Source: Thermoanaerobaculia bacterium
Lineage (GTDB): Bacteria; Acidobacteriota; Thermoanaerobaculia; Multivoradales; J023
Direction of reading: 5' to 3'
NCBI GenBank assembly: GCA_030431255.1
Contig: JAUIJL010000010.1
Coordinates: 1 to 64,000 of the forward strand
Length of the DNA: 64,000 bases
The translations under genes and the position numbers were made by a program. Below are positions 25,581 to 35,166 of the stretch, in pieces. Positions within the stretch are counted from its first letter, which is position 1, and the number at the start of each line of letters is the position of its first letter. Under the pieces are notes generated by a model. The model did no database searches. It saw only the letters and a list, made by a program, of their open reading frames with translations, and was not told where the DNA came from.

Positions 25581-26459
25581 TCAATCAGCTTCGCTGTTGA
25601 GCAGCTCCCGCATCTCGTCGAAGCGCTCCTTCTCTTTCGGATCCACGGAGGGATATCGCAAATTCAAAGATTTCATGGTGTCGACCACGATTTCAGCCAC
25701 CTTCAAACGCATATACGGTTTGTCGTCCGCGGGAATGGCGTACCACGGAGCCCAAGAGCGAGACGTCGCGGCGAGGGCTTGCTCGTAGGCCTCCATATAT
25801 TTGGGCCAAAAACCCCGCTCGCGCACGTCGCCGGCGGAGAACTTCCAGTTCTTCTCCGGCTCGTCGAGGCGGGACAGAAAACGCTGCTTCTGCTCCTCCC
25901 TGGACACGTTCAGCCAAAATTTCACCACCACGGTGCCGTTGCGGGCCAGGTGCAGCTCGTGATCGCGGATAGAGTCGAAGCGGTGCTGCCAGATTTGCTC
26001 ACGATCGACATCGTCGGGTAGGCGCTGGCCGTCCAGATATTCGGGATGCACACGCACCACCAGAGTTTCCTCGTAGTAGCTCCGGTTGAAAATTCCGATC
26101 CGACCTCGTTCCGGAAGCCGGCGCGCGGTCCGCCAAAGAAAGTCGTGATCCAGCTCTTCGGGGCTCGGTTGCTTGAACGAGAAGACCTGACAACCCGCGG
26201 GATTGACCCCGCTCATCACCGCCCGGATCGTGCCGTCTTTGCCGGCGGCGTCCATGGCTTGAAAGACCAAAAGAAGCGCGTGGCGATCAAAGGCGTAGAG
26301 GCATTTTTGCAGATCGTGGAGCTCGTCGATTTTGTCCTTCAGCGCTTTCTTCAGCTCTTTTTTTCCCGGTGCTCCCTCCGGAGGGGCCGTGGTCGCATCG
26401 GTGACTTTGAATCGACCGTCAAACGGCACGAGATAAGGACTCTCAACGGCTTCAAACAT
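25581..26459 (-). CDS. ppk2: Polyphosphate kinase 2 family protein
   Basis: The product is 292 aa from ATG 26459, which follows GGAGGAAGAGC. PPK2 signatures: QAMDAAGKDGTIRAVMSGVNPAGCQV (Walker A region), the RLPERGRIGIFNRSYYEETLVVRV segment with the catalytic Asp region replaced by the usual FNRSYYE, and a WKFSAGDVRERG lid. The family transfers phosphate between polyphosphate and NMP/NDP. Its pairing with apaH is notable since both act on adenine nucleotide pools. Class (I, II or III) cannot be told by eye; length and sequence favour class I or III. Confidence 0.88.
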   Translation of the reverse strand: MFEAVESPYLVPFDGRFKVTDATTAPPEGAPGKKELKKALKDKIDELHDLQKCLYAFDRHALLLVFQAMDAAGKDGTIRAVMSGVNPAGCQVFSFKQPSPEELDHDFLWRTARRLPERGRIGIFNRSYYEETLVVRVHPEYLDGQRLPDDVDREQIWQHRFDSIRDHELHLARNGTVVVKFWLNVSREEQKQRFLSRLDEPEKNWKFSAGDVRERGFWPKYMEAYEQALAATSRSWAPWYAIPADDKPYMRLKVAEIVVDTMKSLNLRYPSVDPKEKERFDEMRELLNSEAD

Positions 26460-26645
26460 GCTCTTCCTCCGTGCTTTTCCAGATGCTCGTTCTCTACGAA
26501 GAGGGCAGCCCGGCACTGCCCACGCATCATGGAGACCGTTTGCGGCGACAGGGGACGGGATGGCGGTATCTTAACCCGTTGCAACCTTCTCCCCGCCCAC
26601 CAGATACGAAGCTGAGGCCGCGATCAGCGTCCTAGGAACCGAGGC

Positions 26646-29600
26646 TTGACATCGGCGCAACAAGGTGATCGATTGACCGAGCCTATGGATAGCCAAACCC
26701 CTCAAGCGCAGGGCCTAGAACCGGGATCGAGCTCGCTCGCTTCCGCCGCGGTGATCCGCCGACGGCTCAGCACGTTGTCTTTTCTTTCCGGCTTCTGCGC
26801 GCTGGTCTGCATCGGTGTCGGCTTTCAGCTGCTGCGACCGATTCTCGGCGCCTCCGCGACAGCGGATGCGACGGCCGCGGGTTTGCTTTTCGCCGGTTTG
26901 GGATTGGGCGCCGTGTGGTGGGGACATCGGGCGACGCAGTCCTCCCGTCCGATCGAGCTGCTCGCCCAATGGCATGTCGGAATGGCGATCTGCGCGGCGG
27001 TGACCCCCTGGATCGCCGACGTCTCGGGTGCTCTCTACCCCTTCTCATCCGGCCTTTTGGGAATCTCGCTCAGTCGCTGCATTCCCGTCGCCGGCGTGCT
27101 CGCGATCCCGAGCTTCTGGATCGGTGGCCTCCTTCCGGCCCTGGCCCAAGCCGCCCCTCAGCCTCCGGACCCCGCCCGACGACAAACCGTCGCCCTTTCG
27201 GCCCAGGCGATCCTCGGCGGCGCCGCGGGTCTGTGGATCACCCATTTCTTTTCCATCGAAATCCTCGGACTGCGCCGAACCCTCTGGTTGGCCTGCATGC
27301 TGTGGTTATTGTCGGCCATGGGTCTCAGAAATCTAGCCCGCAAATCTCACCAGCTTTCTGCAGCGGCCGACCCTCAGCCCTCTGAAAGCACGGCCTCGAG
27401 CAACAAAGCTGAGAATGCCGCCCCCTGGGGATGGCTTCTCCTCGCCGCCGCCGGTGGTTTCGCCACCTTGCTCATGACCCAGGTATGGCGCCGGATGTTG
27501 ACGCCGTTGCTGGGCGATTCGATCTTCGCCACCGCTTTGGTGCCCGCCATGGTCCTGCTGGGCATCGGCCTGGGCTATCTGATCCGCTATCAAAGCGCAC
27601 CGGACCCACGCCCCACCCACAGATCATTGGCCACGGCTTTCGGATTCCTGGCCCTGGTGCTTATCGTGCCCTTCGCCCTGGGGGATTGGATTGCGCTCGG
27701 AGCGGCTTTCCTCCGCCCCCTCATGGTCACGGGTTTTTCGGGTCTGGTGGTGAGCTGGGTCATGGTGACCTCAGCGGTTCTCTTGCCCGCTTCTCTCGTA
27801 GCCGGCTATATCTCGGCGCTGTGGCCGGCCATGCCGGGTCGGGGTGGGCGGGTCGGCTCGCGCTTGGGCCGGCTGCTCGCCAGTCAACTTTGGGGAGCCG
27901 CGGTGGCGGTGGGGATCTCCAGCCTCGGTTGGCTACCGACCGGGGACATCCCTCAGCTTTGGCGGCTCCTCTCGATCGGATGTATGGGTTTGAGCCTCTG
28001 CGTTCTCGGTTGGGAGCTTTGGTGCCGGCCGCCCTCGGGCTTTAAGGTTCCCCTCGGCACCTTGGCGACTTTGGCCGCCGTCTGCTGGCTCCTACCCTCT
28101 GCCGGCCCGGGCGCCTTCTGGCGCCACACGGACATCGGCAACGGTGGCGTCGACGCCGGGTTCAAGAACCCCCATGAGCTTCAAGGCCTGAAACACGCGG
28201 TCGAACGGGGCATGCTCGCTGAGGTGGACGGAGCGAAAAGCTCGGTGGCTTGGGCTCGGGACAACGATCTGGCCCTGATCGTCGACGGCAGGAATCGTGG
28301 AACGGCCCACGGTGATGCCCCGAGCCACATCATGGGGCCTTTAATCGGCGCCGCTCTGCACCCGGAGCCCCGACACATCTTGGTGCTCGGCCTCGGCACG
28401 GGACAAACCGCCGGCTGGTTGGCTCAGATTCCGTCCGTCGAGCGCATCGACGTGTTGGAGGTGGAGCCGCAGATCGCCCAGCTTGCGGACCGAATCGGAT
28501 CCGTGCGCCACAATGCGCTCAGCTCACCGAAAGTAGATTTACGGATCGGCGACGGTCGCGAGTGGCTCACCGTCCACCGCGAGCCCTACGATTTGATCAT
28601 TTCCGGGATGTCGGACCCCTACCGCGAGTCGGAAGCCCATCTTTTCTCCCGAGATTTCTATCGAAAGGTGCTCGAGCGTCTGGGTCCCGGAGGCCTCTTC
28701 CTTCAGCCGCTGGACGGCACAGGTATCGCTCCAGAGACCCTCCAGGGCAGCTTCGCCACCCTTCGCTCGGTGTTCCCGTCGGTCGAAACCTGGCAGCCGG
28801 ACACCCGAGGTTTGTGGCTCGTCGCGGCCACCGAGCCCCTGGTCCATCATCCGCATCGCATCGAGCAGCGGCTCGGCCAAGAGCCCTGGCGCAAAGCCAT
28901 GCGCGAGATTTGGGGAGCCGACGGATTGAGCGCCCTTTACAGCGCCTTTCTGGCCAATGATCGCCTCGCGGAAACCTTTGCCGCCACCTCACCTATGGAT
29001 GTGGCGACGGACGACCGCCCCAGCCTGAAATACTCGTTCGCTCACCAATTCGGCTATCCCGAAGCGCTCGATATCGCTCGCCTCCGTTCCCTCAGCGATT
29101 ATTTGGTCGCCGGCCTGCCCCAGCTCTTCCCAGGTACATCGGCGCCAGACACCTCGTCGCCGGGCGCTGAGTCGTCGGTGGATTGGAGCGAGGCCTTCGA
29201 GCTCCGGGCGACCCGTTCCCTCGGCGGAATCTTCGTCCAAGCCGGACCTTGGGCGCGATCGCCGTCCAGCTCCGATCGTGCTTCTGAAAACCGGCTTCAC
29301 GGTGCTTCTCTGGCGCGATTCTCCGCCCGAAAGGCATGGCACGCCGGCGATCTGCCGAGCGCTTATCGGTTGTGGCCGAAGGCCGGCGACCAACTCAGCG
29401 AGCCGCTTTTTTTCTCCGACCGGCTGATGCTCGCAGAGCTCTTGGCGACGGGCCTCTACGAGATTACCGATGCCGAAGCGGACACCCCGTCCGACCCGTT
29501 CGCCCTTCTGCGAGGGGATGCACCGGTCGAATCGTCGATTCTAGACGCCCACCTGGCCTATTCCGAGCGTCGGATCGGCGAGGCCACCGCCCATCTGGAT

Positions 29601-30110
29601 ACGGCCTTCAAGCTCCTGAAGCAGGACCCCTGGGTCCATTTGCCGATGGTCGACCGCGGTTTCCAATTGGCGAAGAAGCTCGCCTCATTCGACTCCATCT
29701 CAGGCCAAGCTCTCTTGCAAGCCCTCGACCAGCCCTTCGCGGCCTACACCTTCGAAGAGGTGAGGCTGGCAACCCGCGTGAATTTGGCCGGCAGAATCCA
29801 CCTCGACGGCGCCTGCCGCGAGATCTATGCCGACTACGAGCCACACCCCATCTGGACCCTCCGATTCCTACAGGCCAGATTGCAGTGTTATCAGCTCTCC
29901 GAGCCGGATCCGGAGATGCAGGTGCTGTTGCGGCATGCCGAGCGGGACACCCGGGAATTTCTCCAAAACAACCCGCCCAGGCTTCAGCTGGCCGGCCGAC
30001 CCACCGGCCCAGATGCCGCGGACGCCGTGGATGCCGCGGATCCAGAGATGGACGGAAACGATTCGGATATCCCGGACCCTGAGCACGAGGGAGGGGATCA
30101 GGAGCCATGA
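26646..30110 (+). CDS. MFS/spermidine-synthase fusion with long C-terminal extension, copy 1
   Basis: The product is 1154 aa from TTG 26646 (AGGAACCGAGG nearby); ATG 26685 is an alternative. Residues about 35-480 are a membrane domain of roughly 14 helices. Residues about 560-760 are a spermidine-synthase-like Rossmann domain: ILVLGLGTGQTAGWLA, IDVLEVEPQI, ARIGDGREWL-type motif and LERLGPGGLFLQ. The usual SEPSNP loop is altered to SGMSDPYRES. A C-terminal region of about 350 residues rich in helices looks TPR-like. Members of this fused family are membrane proteins of unknown substrate; aminopropyl transfer is not established. Its stop overlaps the start of the second copy (ATGA). Confidence 0.8.
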   Translation: MTSAQQGDRLTEPMDSQTPQAQGLEPGSSSLASAAVIRRRLSTLSFLSGFCALVCIGVGFQLLRPILGASATADATAAGLLFAGLGLGAVWWGHRATQSSRPIELLAQWHVGMAICAAVTPWIADVSGALYPFSSGLLGISLSRCIPVAGVLAIPSFWIGGLLPALAQAAPQPPDPARRQTVALSAQAILGGAAGLWITHFFSIEILGLRRTLWLACMLWLLSAMGLRNLARKSHQLSAAADPQPSESTASSNKAENAAPWGWLLLAAAGGFATLLMTQVWRRMLTPLLGDSIFATALVPAMVLLGIGLGYLIRYQSAPDPRPTHRSLATAFGFLALVLIVPFALGDWIALGAAFLRPLMVTGFSGLVVSWVMVTSAVLLPASLVAGYISALWPAMPGRGGRVGSRLGRLLASQLWGAAVAVGISSLGWLPTGDIPQLWRLLSIGCMGLSLCVLGWELWCRPPSGFKVPLGTLATLAAVCWLLPSAGPGAFWRHTDIGNGGVDAGFKNPHELQGLKHAVERGMLAEVDGAKSSVAWARDNDLALIVDGRNRGTAHGDAPSHIMGPLIGAALHPEPRHILVLGLGTGQTAGWLAQIPSVERIDVLEVEPQIAQLADRIGSVRHNALSSPKVDLRIGDGREWLTVHREPYDLIISGMSDPYRESEAHLFSRDFYRKVLERLGPGGLFLQPLDGTGIAPETLQGSFATLRSVFPSVETWQPDTRGLWLVAATEPLVHHPHRIEQRLGQEPWRKAMREIWGADGLSALYSAFLANDRLAETFAATSPMDVATDDRPSLKYSFAHQFGYPEALDIARLRSLSDYLVAGLPQLFPGTSAPDTSSPGAESSVDWSEAFELRATRSLGGIFVQAGPWARSPSSSDRASENRLHGASLARFSARKAWHAGDLPSAYRLWPKAGDQLSEPLFFSDRLMLAELLATGLYEITDAEADTPSDPFALLRGDAPVESSILDAHLAYSERRIGEATAHLDTAFKLLKQDPWVHLPMVDRGFQLAKKLASFDSISGQALLQALDQPFAAYTFEEVRLATRVNLAGRIHLDGACREIYADYEPHPIWTLRFLQARLQCYQLSEPDPEMQVLLRHAERDTREFLQNNPPRLQLAGRPTGPDAADAVDAADPEMDGNDSDIPDPEHEGGDQEP

Positions 30111-33100
30111 AACCGACGTTCCAAAGGATGCTGATCATCATCGGCGTCTCCGGCGCTTGCTCATTGATCTACCAGGTGGCTTGGCTGCGTTTGATGCGGC
30201 TGATTTTCGGCTCCAGCACCGCGGCCTCCGCCGCGGTCGTGGCGATTTTCATGGGCGGCCTGGGGCTCGGAGGCTGGCTCTTCGGGCGCCGCGCCGCCGC
30301 CATGGAGAACCCGCTTCGGGTCTATTCCCGGCTGGAATACGGCATCGCCGCGGCGGCGGCGTTGAGCCCTCTGCTGGTGTGGATCGCCCGCGCCCTCTAC
30401 CTGGAGCTGGGCGGCGTCTTCAGCTTGGGCCTAGCCGGCGCCTCGGCGGTCCGGCTCGTCCTAGCGGTCTTCGTCCTCGGTGTGCCCACAGCGCTCATGG
30501 GCGGCACCTTGCCGGTCGTTACCCAGGCCCTAGAGCGCGAGGAAGACGCGGGTCGCAGGCGGCTCGCCTGGCTTTACGGCGTCAATACCCTCGGTGCGGT
30601 GTTGGGAGCGTGCCTGGCGAATTTCTTCCTCTTGGAACAGTTGGGTATCCGCAAAACGCTATGGTGCGGCGCCGCGGTCAATTTCCTGCTGGCGGTCGTC
30701 GCCGCCCTGCTCGCCCGACACCGGACTGAAGGTTACGTCGAGGCGACCGACCGCGAGGTGGCCGACGACTCAACGACGACCGAGGCCGAGGAGGGACCGC
30801 GAGCCGGCTCGACGGTGCCGGTCCACTCCCATGGCGTCTTGGCCTACGGCTTCGAAAGGCGAGGCCTCTTCATCATCGCCGCCCTGGTGGGATGCGCCTT
30901 CTTTCTCATGGAGCTGGTGTGGTATCGCATGTTGGCTTCCATTCTCGGCGGCTCCACCTACACCATGGGTTTGATTCTCGCCATGGCTTTGCTCGGCATC
31001 GCCCTCGGCGGTCTGCTCTACGCCTTGGGACGGGAAAACCGTCGACCCACCCTCTACACTTTGGCCGCCACTTGTGGCCTCGAAGCTCTTTTCCTGAGCT
31101 TTCCTTTGTGGCTCGGAGACGACTTGGCCCTTTTTGCCTCCCGGATCCGAGAATTTGCCGTCTTGGGCTTCGGCGGCTTGGTCTTCTCTTGGTCCGTGGT
31201 GGTGGCGATCATCGTTCTGCCCGCAGCCCTGGTGGCGGGCTATCAATTCCCGGTGTTGGTCGGCTTGCTCGGCCGTGGGCGCGAAAACGCCGGCAAGGAT
31301 GTCGGCCTGGCCTACGCCTGGAATACGGGCGGAGCTATTCTGGGCTCCCTCGCGGGCGGCTTCGGATTGATCCCTCTGCTCGGCGCACCCATGCTTTGGC
31401 GGGTTACCACCGGGCTGTTGGCGATCACCGCGATAGCGCTGGCCGTGCTTCCCAATGCCCGGGTCGGCTCCGCCGTCTCCATCAGCCGCAGAGCCGCCTG
31501 GCCCACCGCTGCTTTGGCCTTGTTGGTAGCGACCCTGGCGCAAGGCCCCACGGCCTTTTGGCGACATGTGCCGATTGGTGCCGGGCGGGTGACCAGCGAC
31601 ATCCAAGGGCTCAACGGCTATCAGGCCTATCGCCGAGAGGTGCAATGGGCCACGCGCCGAGAGGCCGACGGCATTGAGAGCAGCATCGGGCTGCAGGTGA
31701 TTTCCGACTCCGCGTTGATCGTCAACGGCAAGAGCGACGGGGCCGCCTTGGGCGACGCAGCGACCACACTGATGAGCGGGCTGATCGGCGCGGCCCTCCA
31801 CGAAAACCCGCAGAAGGTGTTGGTGATCGGTCTCGGCATTGGCACCACGGCGGGCTGGTTCACCACCGTCGACTCGATCGAAGCCGTCGACGTGGTGGAG
31901 CTGGAGCCGACCGTCGTCGAGCTCACCCGGCCGCTCGGGCCCGCAACCTTCCACGTGCTCGATTCACCCAAGACCCGGATGCATCTGGGAGACGGCCGGG
32001 AGCTCATCCTGACCCAAAAAAAGACCTGGGACCTGATCTTCTCCGAACCGTCCAACCCCTACCGCGCCGGGGTGGCCGATCTATTTTCCCGGGACTTCTA
32101 CCACGCGGCCCGCCAACGCCTGGCACCCGGTGGCCTCTTCCTCCAGTGGTTGCAAGGTTATGAGGTCGATGCACAGCTGATGCAAACGGTCTTCGCCACC
32201 CTCCGCTCGGAATTCGAGACCGTGGAGACTTGGCAAGTCGGCAGCGGAGACCTGCTGCTGGTGGCCTCGAACGAGCAAATCAAGCACGACTTTTCACGGG
32301 TCGCCGAGCGCATGAAGCTCCGTGCCTACGCCGATGGCATGCGCAAAGTTTGGGGGGTCGATGGGGTCGAAGGCCTCTACTCCGGTTTTGTCGCCGGCCC
32401 GGAGCTGGCCCAGGCTCTGAGCACAGCCGCTGAGCCGTCGTCCGATGACCAACCCCGCATTGAGTTCGGATTCGCGCGCAAAGTCGGGCGCCCTCGATTC
32501 GCGCCGATTCGGGATCTCCGGTCCGCGGCACAGAAGCTCGGAGCGGATCGACCCGCCGGCGTCGACCCGGAGCTCTGGCTCAGGAGCCTGGAGCTCTTGC
32601 GGCTGAGAACGGCCCAGGGCAGCGCGTCCCATCCCGAGCTTTTGCGAAACGCCACGGAAAGGGATCGAGCCCGGCAAGCCTACGTTCAGGGCAAACACCG
32701 AGAGCTGATCGAGCATTGGAGTCGCCAAAGCGCAGCCCCGGCGGCGTATTGGGACAAGCTGATGATGGCCCAAGCCCATGCCGAGCTCGGCTCCGAGGAC
32801 CATCTGGCCCTGCTCGACGAAGCTGAGCGGTTCGACCCGGGCGCCGCCGCCACCGTCAAAGCCCGATATCAATGGCGCCAAGGCAACGTGGACCAAGCCG
32901 TCGAGTGGGTGTTGGAGGCTATTGCCGATCTGCGGTCAGACCCCTGGTTCGACTATCCAGTGATCCACACCTTGCCGGACCTGGTGGTCGAGCTGGCGCG
33001 CACCCATCCGCACGTCGCGACCCGTCTCTATCAGGCTCTCGACGAGCCTTTTTCCGTCCGGGTGTTGGATCAGCCCAGACTGCTCGCCCAACACCGCATC

Positions 33101-33304
33101 TTGGTCAACTTGCCGGATTTCAAAGACCGATGCCGCCCGTTCTACGATCGGCTGTCTCCCAGAGTCTTCTGGCTGTCGTCGTTCCTGGAGGGCCGCTTTC
33201 GGTGCCTGCAGCTCAACGACGATCCCAGGGCCGAATCCGCCCAACGCGAGCTCGAGCTCTTCATCACCCAAGATCCTCAGGGTTTCGCCTTGCCCGAGCT
33301 CTGA
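30107..33304 (+). CDS. MFS/spermidine-synthase fusion with long C-terminal extension, copy 2
   Basis: The product is 1065 aa, starting in a 4-bp ATGA overlap with copy 1. The N-terminal membrane domain starts SGACSLIYQVAWLRLMRLIFGSSTAA, the classic opening of this fused family, and about 14 helices follow. The synthase-like domain is complete: VLVIGLGIGTTAGWF, VDVVELEPTVVEL, LGDGRELIL, FSEPSNPYRAG and RLAPGGLFLQW. The C-terminal 300 residues parallel copy 1 (for example PWFDYPVIHTL against PWVHLPMVDRG). The two are diverged tandem duplicates and probably form one functional unit, perhaps a hetero-oligomer; this is inference. Confidence 0.85.
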   Translation: MKPTFQRMLIIIGVSGACSLIYQVAWLRLMRLIFGSSTAASAAVVAIFMGGLGLGGWLFGRRAAAMENPLRVYSRLEYGIAAAAALSPLLVWIARALYLELGGVFSLGLAGASAVRLVLAVFVLGVPTALMGGTLPVVTQALEREEDAGRRRLAWLYGVNTLGAVLGACLANFFLLEQLGIRKTLWCGAAVNFLLAVVAALLARHRTEGYVEATDREVADDSTTTEAEEGPRAGSTVPVHSHGVLAYGFERRGLFIIAALVGCAFFLMELVWYRMLASILGGSTYTMGLILAMALLGIALGGLLYALGRENRRPTLYTLAATCGLEALFLSFPLWLGDDLALFASRIREFAVLGFGGLVFSWSVVVAIIVLPAALVAGYQFPVLVGLLGRGRENAGKDVGLAYAWNTGGAILGSLAGGFGLIPLLGAPMLWRVTTGLLAITAIALAVLPNARVGSAVSISRRAAWPTAALALLVATLAQGPTAFWRHVPIGAGRVTSDIQGLNGYQAYRREVQWATRREADGIESSIGLQVISDSALIVNGKSDGAALGDAATTLMSGLIGAALHENPQKVLVIGLGIGTTAGWFTTVDSIEAVDVVELEPTVVELTRPLGPATFHVLDSPKTRMHLGDGRELILTQKKTWDLIFSEPSNPYRAGVADLFSRDFYHAARQRLAPGGLFLQWLQGYEVDAQLMQTVFATLRSEFETVETWQVGSGDLLLVASNEQIKHDFSRVAERMKLRAYADGMRKVWGVDGVEGLYSGFVAGPELAQALSTAAEPSSDDQPRIEFGFARKVGRPRFAPIRDLRSAAQKLGADRPAGVDPELWLRSLELLRLRTAQGSASHPELLRNATERDRARQAYVQGKHRELIEHWSRQSAAPAAYWDKLMMAQAHAELGSEDHLALLDEAERFDPGAAATVKARYQWRQGNVDQAVEWVLEAIADLRSDPWFDYPVIHTLPDLVVELARTHPHVATRLYQALDEPFSVRVLDQPRLLAQHRILVNLPDFKDRCRPFYDRLSPRVFWLSSFLEGRFRCLQLNDDPRAESAQRELELFITQDPQGFALPEL

Positions 33305-33682
33305 CCCGGCTTCTTTCCCCACCGTTCGCTCCCTACCGTTTCCTTACCCGCCGGCACCTAGACAACCCTGCCGGTCTAGCATTTTCTCCTCTTGGCATAT
33401 GATTCGGGATGTGCTACGGTCTCGCTGCGGGGTCGCCACGGTGGCGGCCCTATTCCCGCATGGGGCACAGAGGTCGGACATCCCACACCGGATTCCCTTC
33501 TTTTCGAATCGCCGACCGACTCTTCTTGCGCCCTCCCTACTGTCTGAAAAATTCCCCAAAGCCGACACCGAATTCTCGAATCTCTACAACTCGGACCTGT
33601 ATTTCTCGGACCCGCACTTCTCGGTGCTCCGAAGACGTCGGGCCGAACGAGACGGTTTCGCTTATGGGACGGAGATTGTCAA
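33305..33682. other. Intergenic region with possible terminator
   Basis: This 378-bp gap follows the synthase pair. CTAGAC (33358-33363) and GTCTAG (33374-33379) form a 6-bp stem followed by CATTTTCT, a weak terminator for the upstream operon. Overlapping ORFs of about 100 codons at 33399 and 33409 have no start signal and no recognisable motif. The promoter of the next gene must lie here. GGAG before 33683 is its ribosome site. Confidence 0.45.
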
Positions 33683-33979
33683 ATGCTGAAGAAATCCTAC
33701 TCCAAGACTCGTAAGAGCTGTCGCGTTACCTTTAAGCTGCCCGCCGACTTCGGTGCTGAGAATGCCGCGGTCCTCGGCGAGTGGAACGACTGGAGCCCCG
33801 AGTCTCACCCGATGGTCAAGCGCAAGGACGGTTCCTTGAGCACCACCATCTCCCTCGACGCCGGCAAAGAGTACCGCTTCCGCTACCTCCTCGACGGCGA
33901 GCGCTGGGAGAATGACGAGCAAGCCGACAGCTTCTCGGTCAATCGTTTCGGTTCCCAGGACTGTGTTCTCGCTGTCTGA
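33683..33979 (+). CDS. Small isoamylase-N/CBM48-like glycogen-binding protein
   Basis: The product is 98 aa, cytoplasmic. It is a single early-set beta domain: CRVTFKLPADFG, VLGEWNDWSPESHPM and YRFRYLLDGERWENDEQAD, the core of CBM48/AMPK-beta glycogen-binding modules. Such free-standing modules are common in Acidobacteria-like and delta-proteobacterial genomes and have no proven function. The Trp pair in the WNDW loop and W in RWENDEQAD fit carbohydrate contact. GGAG stands 9 bases before the ATG. A 16-bp inverted repeat follows the stop. Confidence 0.85.
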   Translation: MLKKSYSKTRKSCRVTFKLPADFGAENAAVLGEWNDWSPESHPMVKRKDGSLSTTISLDAGKEYRFRYLLDGERWENDEQADSFSVNRFGSQDCVLAV

Positions 33980-33988
33980 TATCTCTCG

Positions 33989-34056
33989 ATCACCGTCGAA
34001 GCCGCGATTTGCGTCCCAAAGACTTTGGCAGATGCGTAGTCGGCTTCGACGGTGAT
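33989..34056 (+). promoter_or_regulatory. Long hairpin over the nucleotidyltransferase start codon
   Basis: ATCACCGTCGAAGCCG (33989-34004) is a perfect 16-bp reverse complement of 34041-34056, with a 36-nt loop that itself contains CCAAAG-A-CTTTGG. The right arm contains the GTG/ATG start of the next gene, which lacks a Shine-Dalgarno. In the transcript the start would be buried in the stem, so the element could terminate the upstream gene or gate translation of the next. Confidence 0.6.
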
Positions 34057-35011
34057 GAGCTCTCTTCCCATCCCACTGATTCTTCTCGCCGGCGGTAGCC
34101 GCCGATACGAGCAGATGCCTGAGGAGGGTCAGGCTCACCACCCTCTCGACGGATATAAGGCTGCCTCGCTTCAGCTGGCGGGCAAGCCGATGATCGAGCA
34201 CGTCTGCGCTCGCTTCCGTGAATCCGGAGCCTTTGATCCGATATACATTGCGGGTCCCCGCGACATCTACGGCGGATTCGAGCTGTCAGGCGCCGAGGTC
34301 ATCGACACCGACGGCAATTTCGGCGACAACTTACGAAACGCCACCGAGCACGTTTTCGCCGCCCATCCCGAAAGCCGGGTGGCCTACGCTACCGCCGACG
34401 TCCTACCCAGCCTAGCGGACCTCAAAACCGCCACCGACGACTACGAGCGCTGCTCCCCGTGCTCTTTTTGGATGCTCGAGTGCCGGTCTCCAGAACAAAA
34501 ACAAGAGCTCGGCTCCAGCTCTTGGAAACCCAAATATTGGATCCGCGGCGACCACGATTCAAAACCGGTTCCCACCCTGCCCGGCCATTTGGTCATTGCG
34601 TTACCGAAGGCCGTACGGCGACAGCTGCTTTACGACATTTTCGAAATCGCTTACAGCACCCGCAATACCTCGATCGGGTATCGCTTTCGGGTGGTCACGA
34701 TCGGCATCTTTACCCGCCTCTTGCAAGCCGACTGGCGACGCCTCCGCCGCTTCCAGCCTCCGACGGTGACCCTTGAGATCTTGGGCAATGGAACCCGCTT
34801 TGCTCTGCATCTGAAACGGGGCATCGACCACGGTTTGATGGCTCGTCTGCTGGGCCGTATTTACCTACGCCGGGACTATCGTCGGCAGCATCGAGGAGAG
34901 ATCGGTCGGGTCGCTGTCCTGGATGTCCTCACCTTGGCCAAGGATGTGGATACCCGGGAGGAAGCCAGGGAGCTCGGGTTGGCCATGGAGCCACCCTCGG
35001 GCTCGAATTAG
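34055..35011 (+). CDS. Nucleotidyltransferase family protein (NTP-transferase fold)
   Basis: The product is 318 aa from ATG 34055 (GTG 34052 also possible). The N-terminus has the nucleotidyltransferase signature LILLAGGSRRYEQM with a KPMIEHV lysine motif and an AYATADVLPS segment at the place of the metal-binding Asp. The C-terminal half is basic (RLLGRIYLRRDYRRQHRGE) with no clear family. It resembles sugar-nucleotide or MobA-like transferases; the substrate is unknown. There is no upstream Shine-Dalgarno and the start lies in a hairpin arm. Confidence 0.72.
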   Translation: MSSLPIPLILLAGGSRRYEQMPEEGQAHHPLDGYKAASLQLAGKPMIEHVCARFRESGAFDPIYIAGPRDIYGGFELSGAEVIDTDGNFGDNLRNATEHVFAAHPESRVAYATADVLPSLADLKTATDDYERCSPCSFWMLECRSPEQKQELGSSSWKPKYWIRGDHDSKPVPTLPGHLVIALPKAVRRQLLYDIFEIAYSTRNTSIGYRFRVVTIGIFTRLLQADWRRLRRFQPPTVTLEILGNGTRFALHLKRGIDHGLMARLLGRIYLRRDYRRQHRGEIGRVAVLDVLTLAKDVDTREEARELGLAMEPPSGSN

Positions 35012-35166
35012 TCGCCGTATTCCCCGAAGAAGCCGATAGAATAGGTCCTACTACCGAAGCCCCCTCGGAAACAGAATCGGCGGCCGGCCCGTGAGGCCGG
35101 CCCGCCGACCCCGTTCCACCCCGTGCAAACGGGCTGGGATCGAATCCACACGAGAAGGAAAATCAT

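Noticed and set aside
35082-35101. GC-rich hairpin as a rho-independent terminator
   Set aside because: A GGCCGGC/GCCGGCC stem exists but there is no T tract after it on either strand, and such stems arise often at this GC content.
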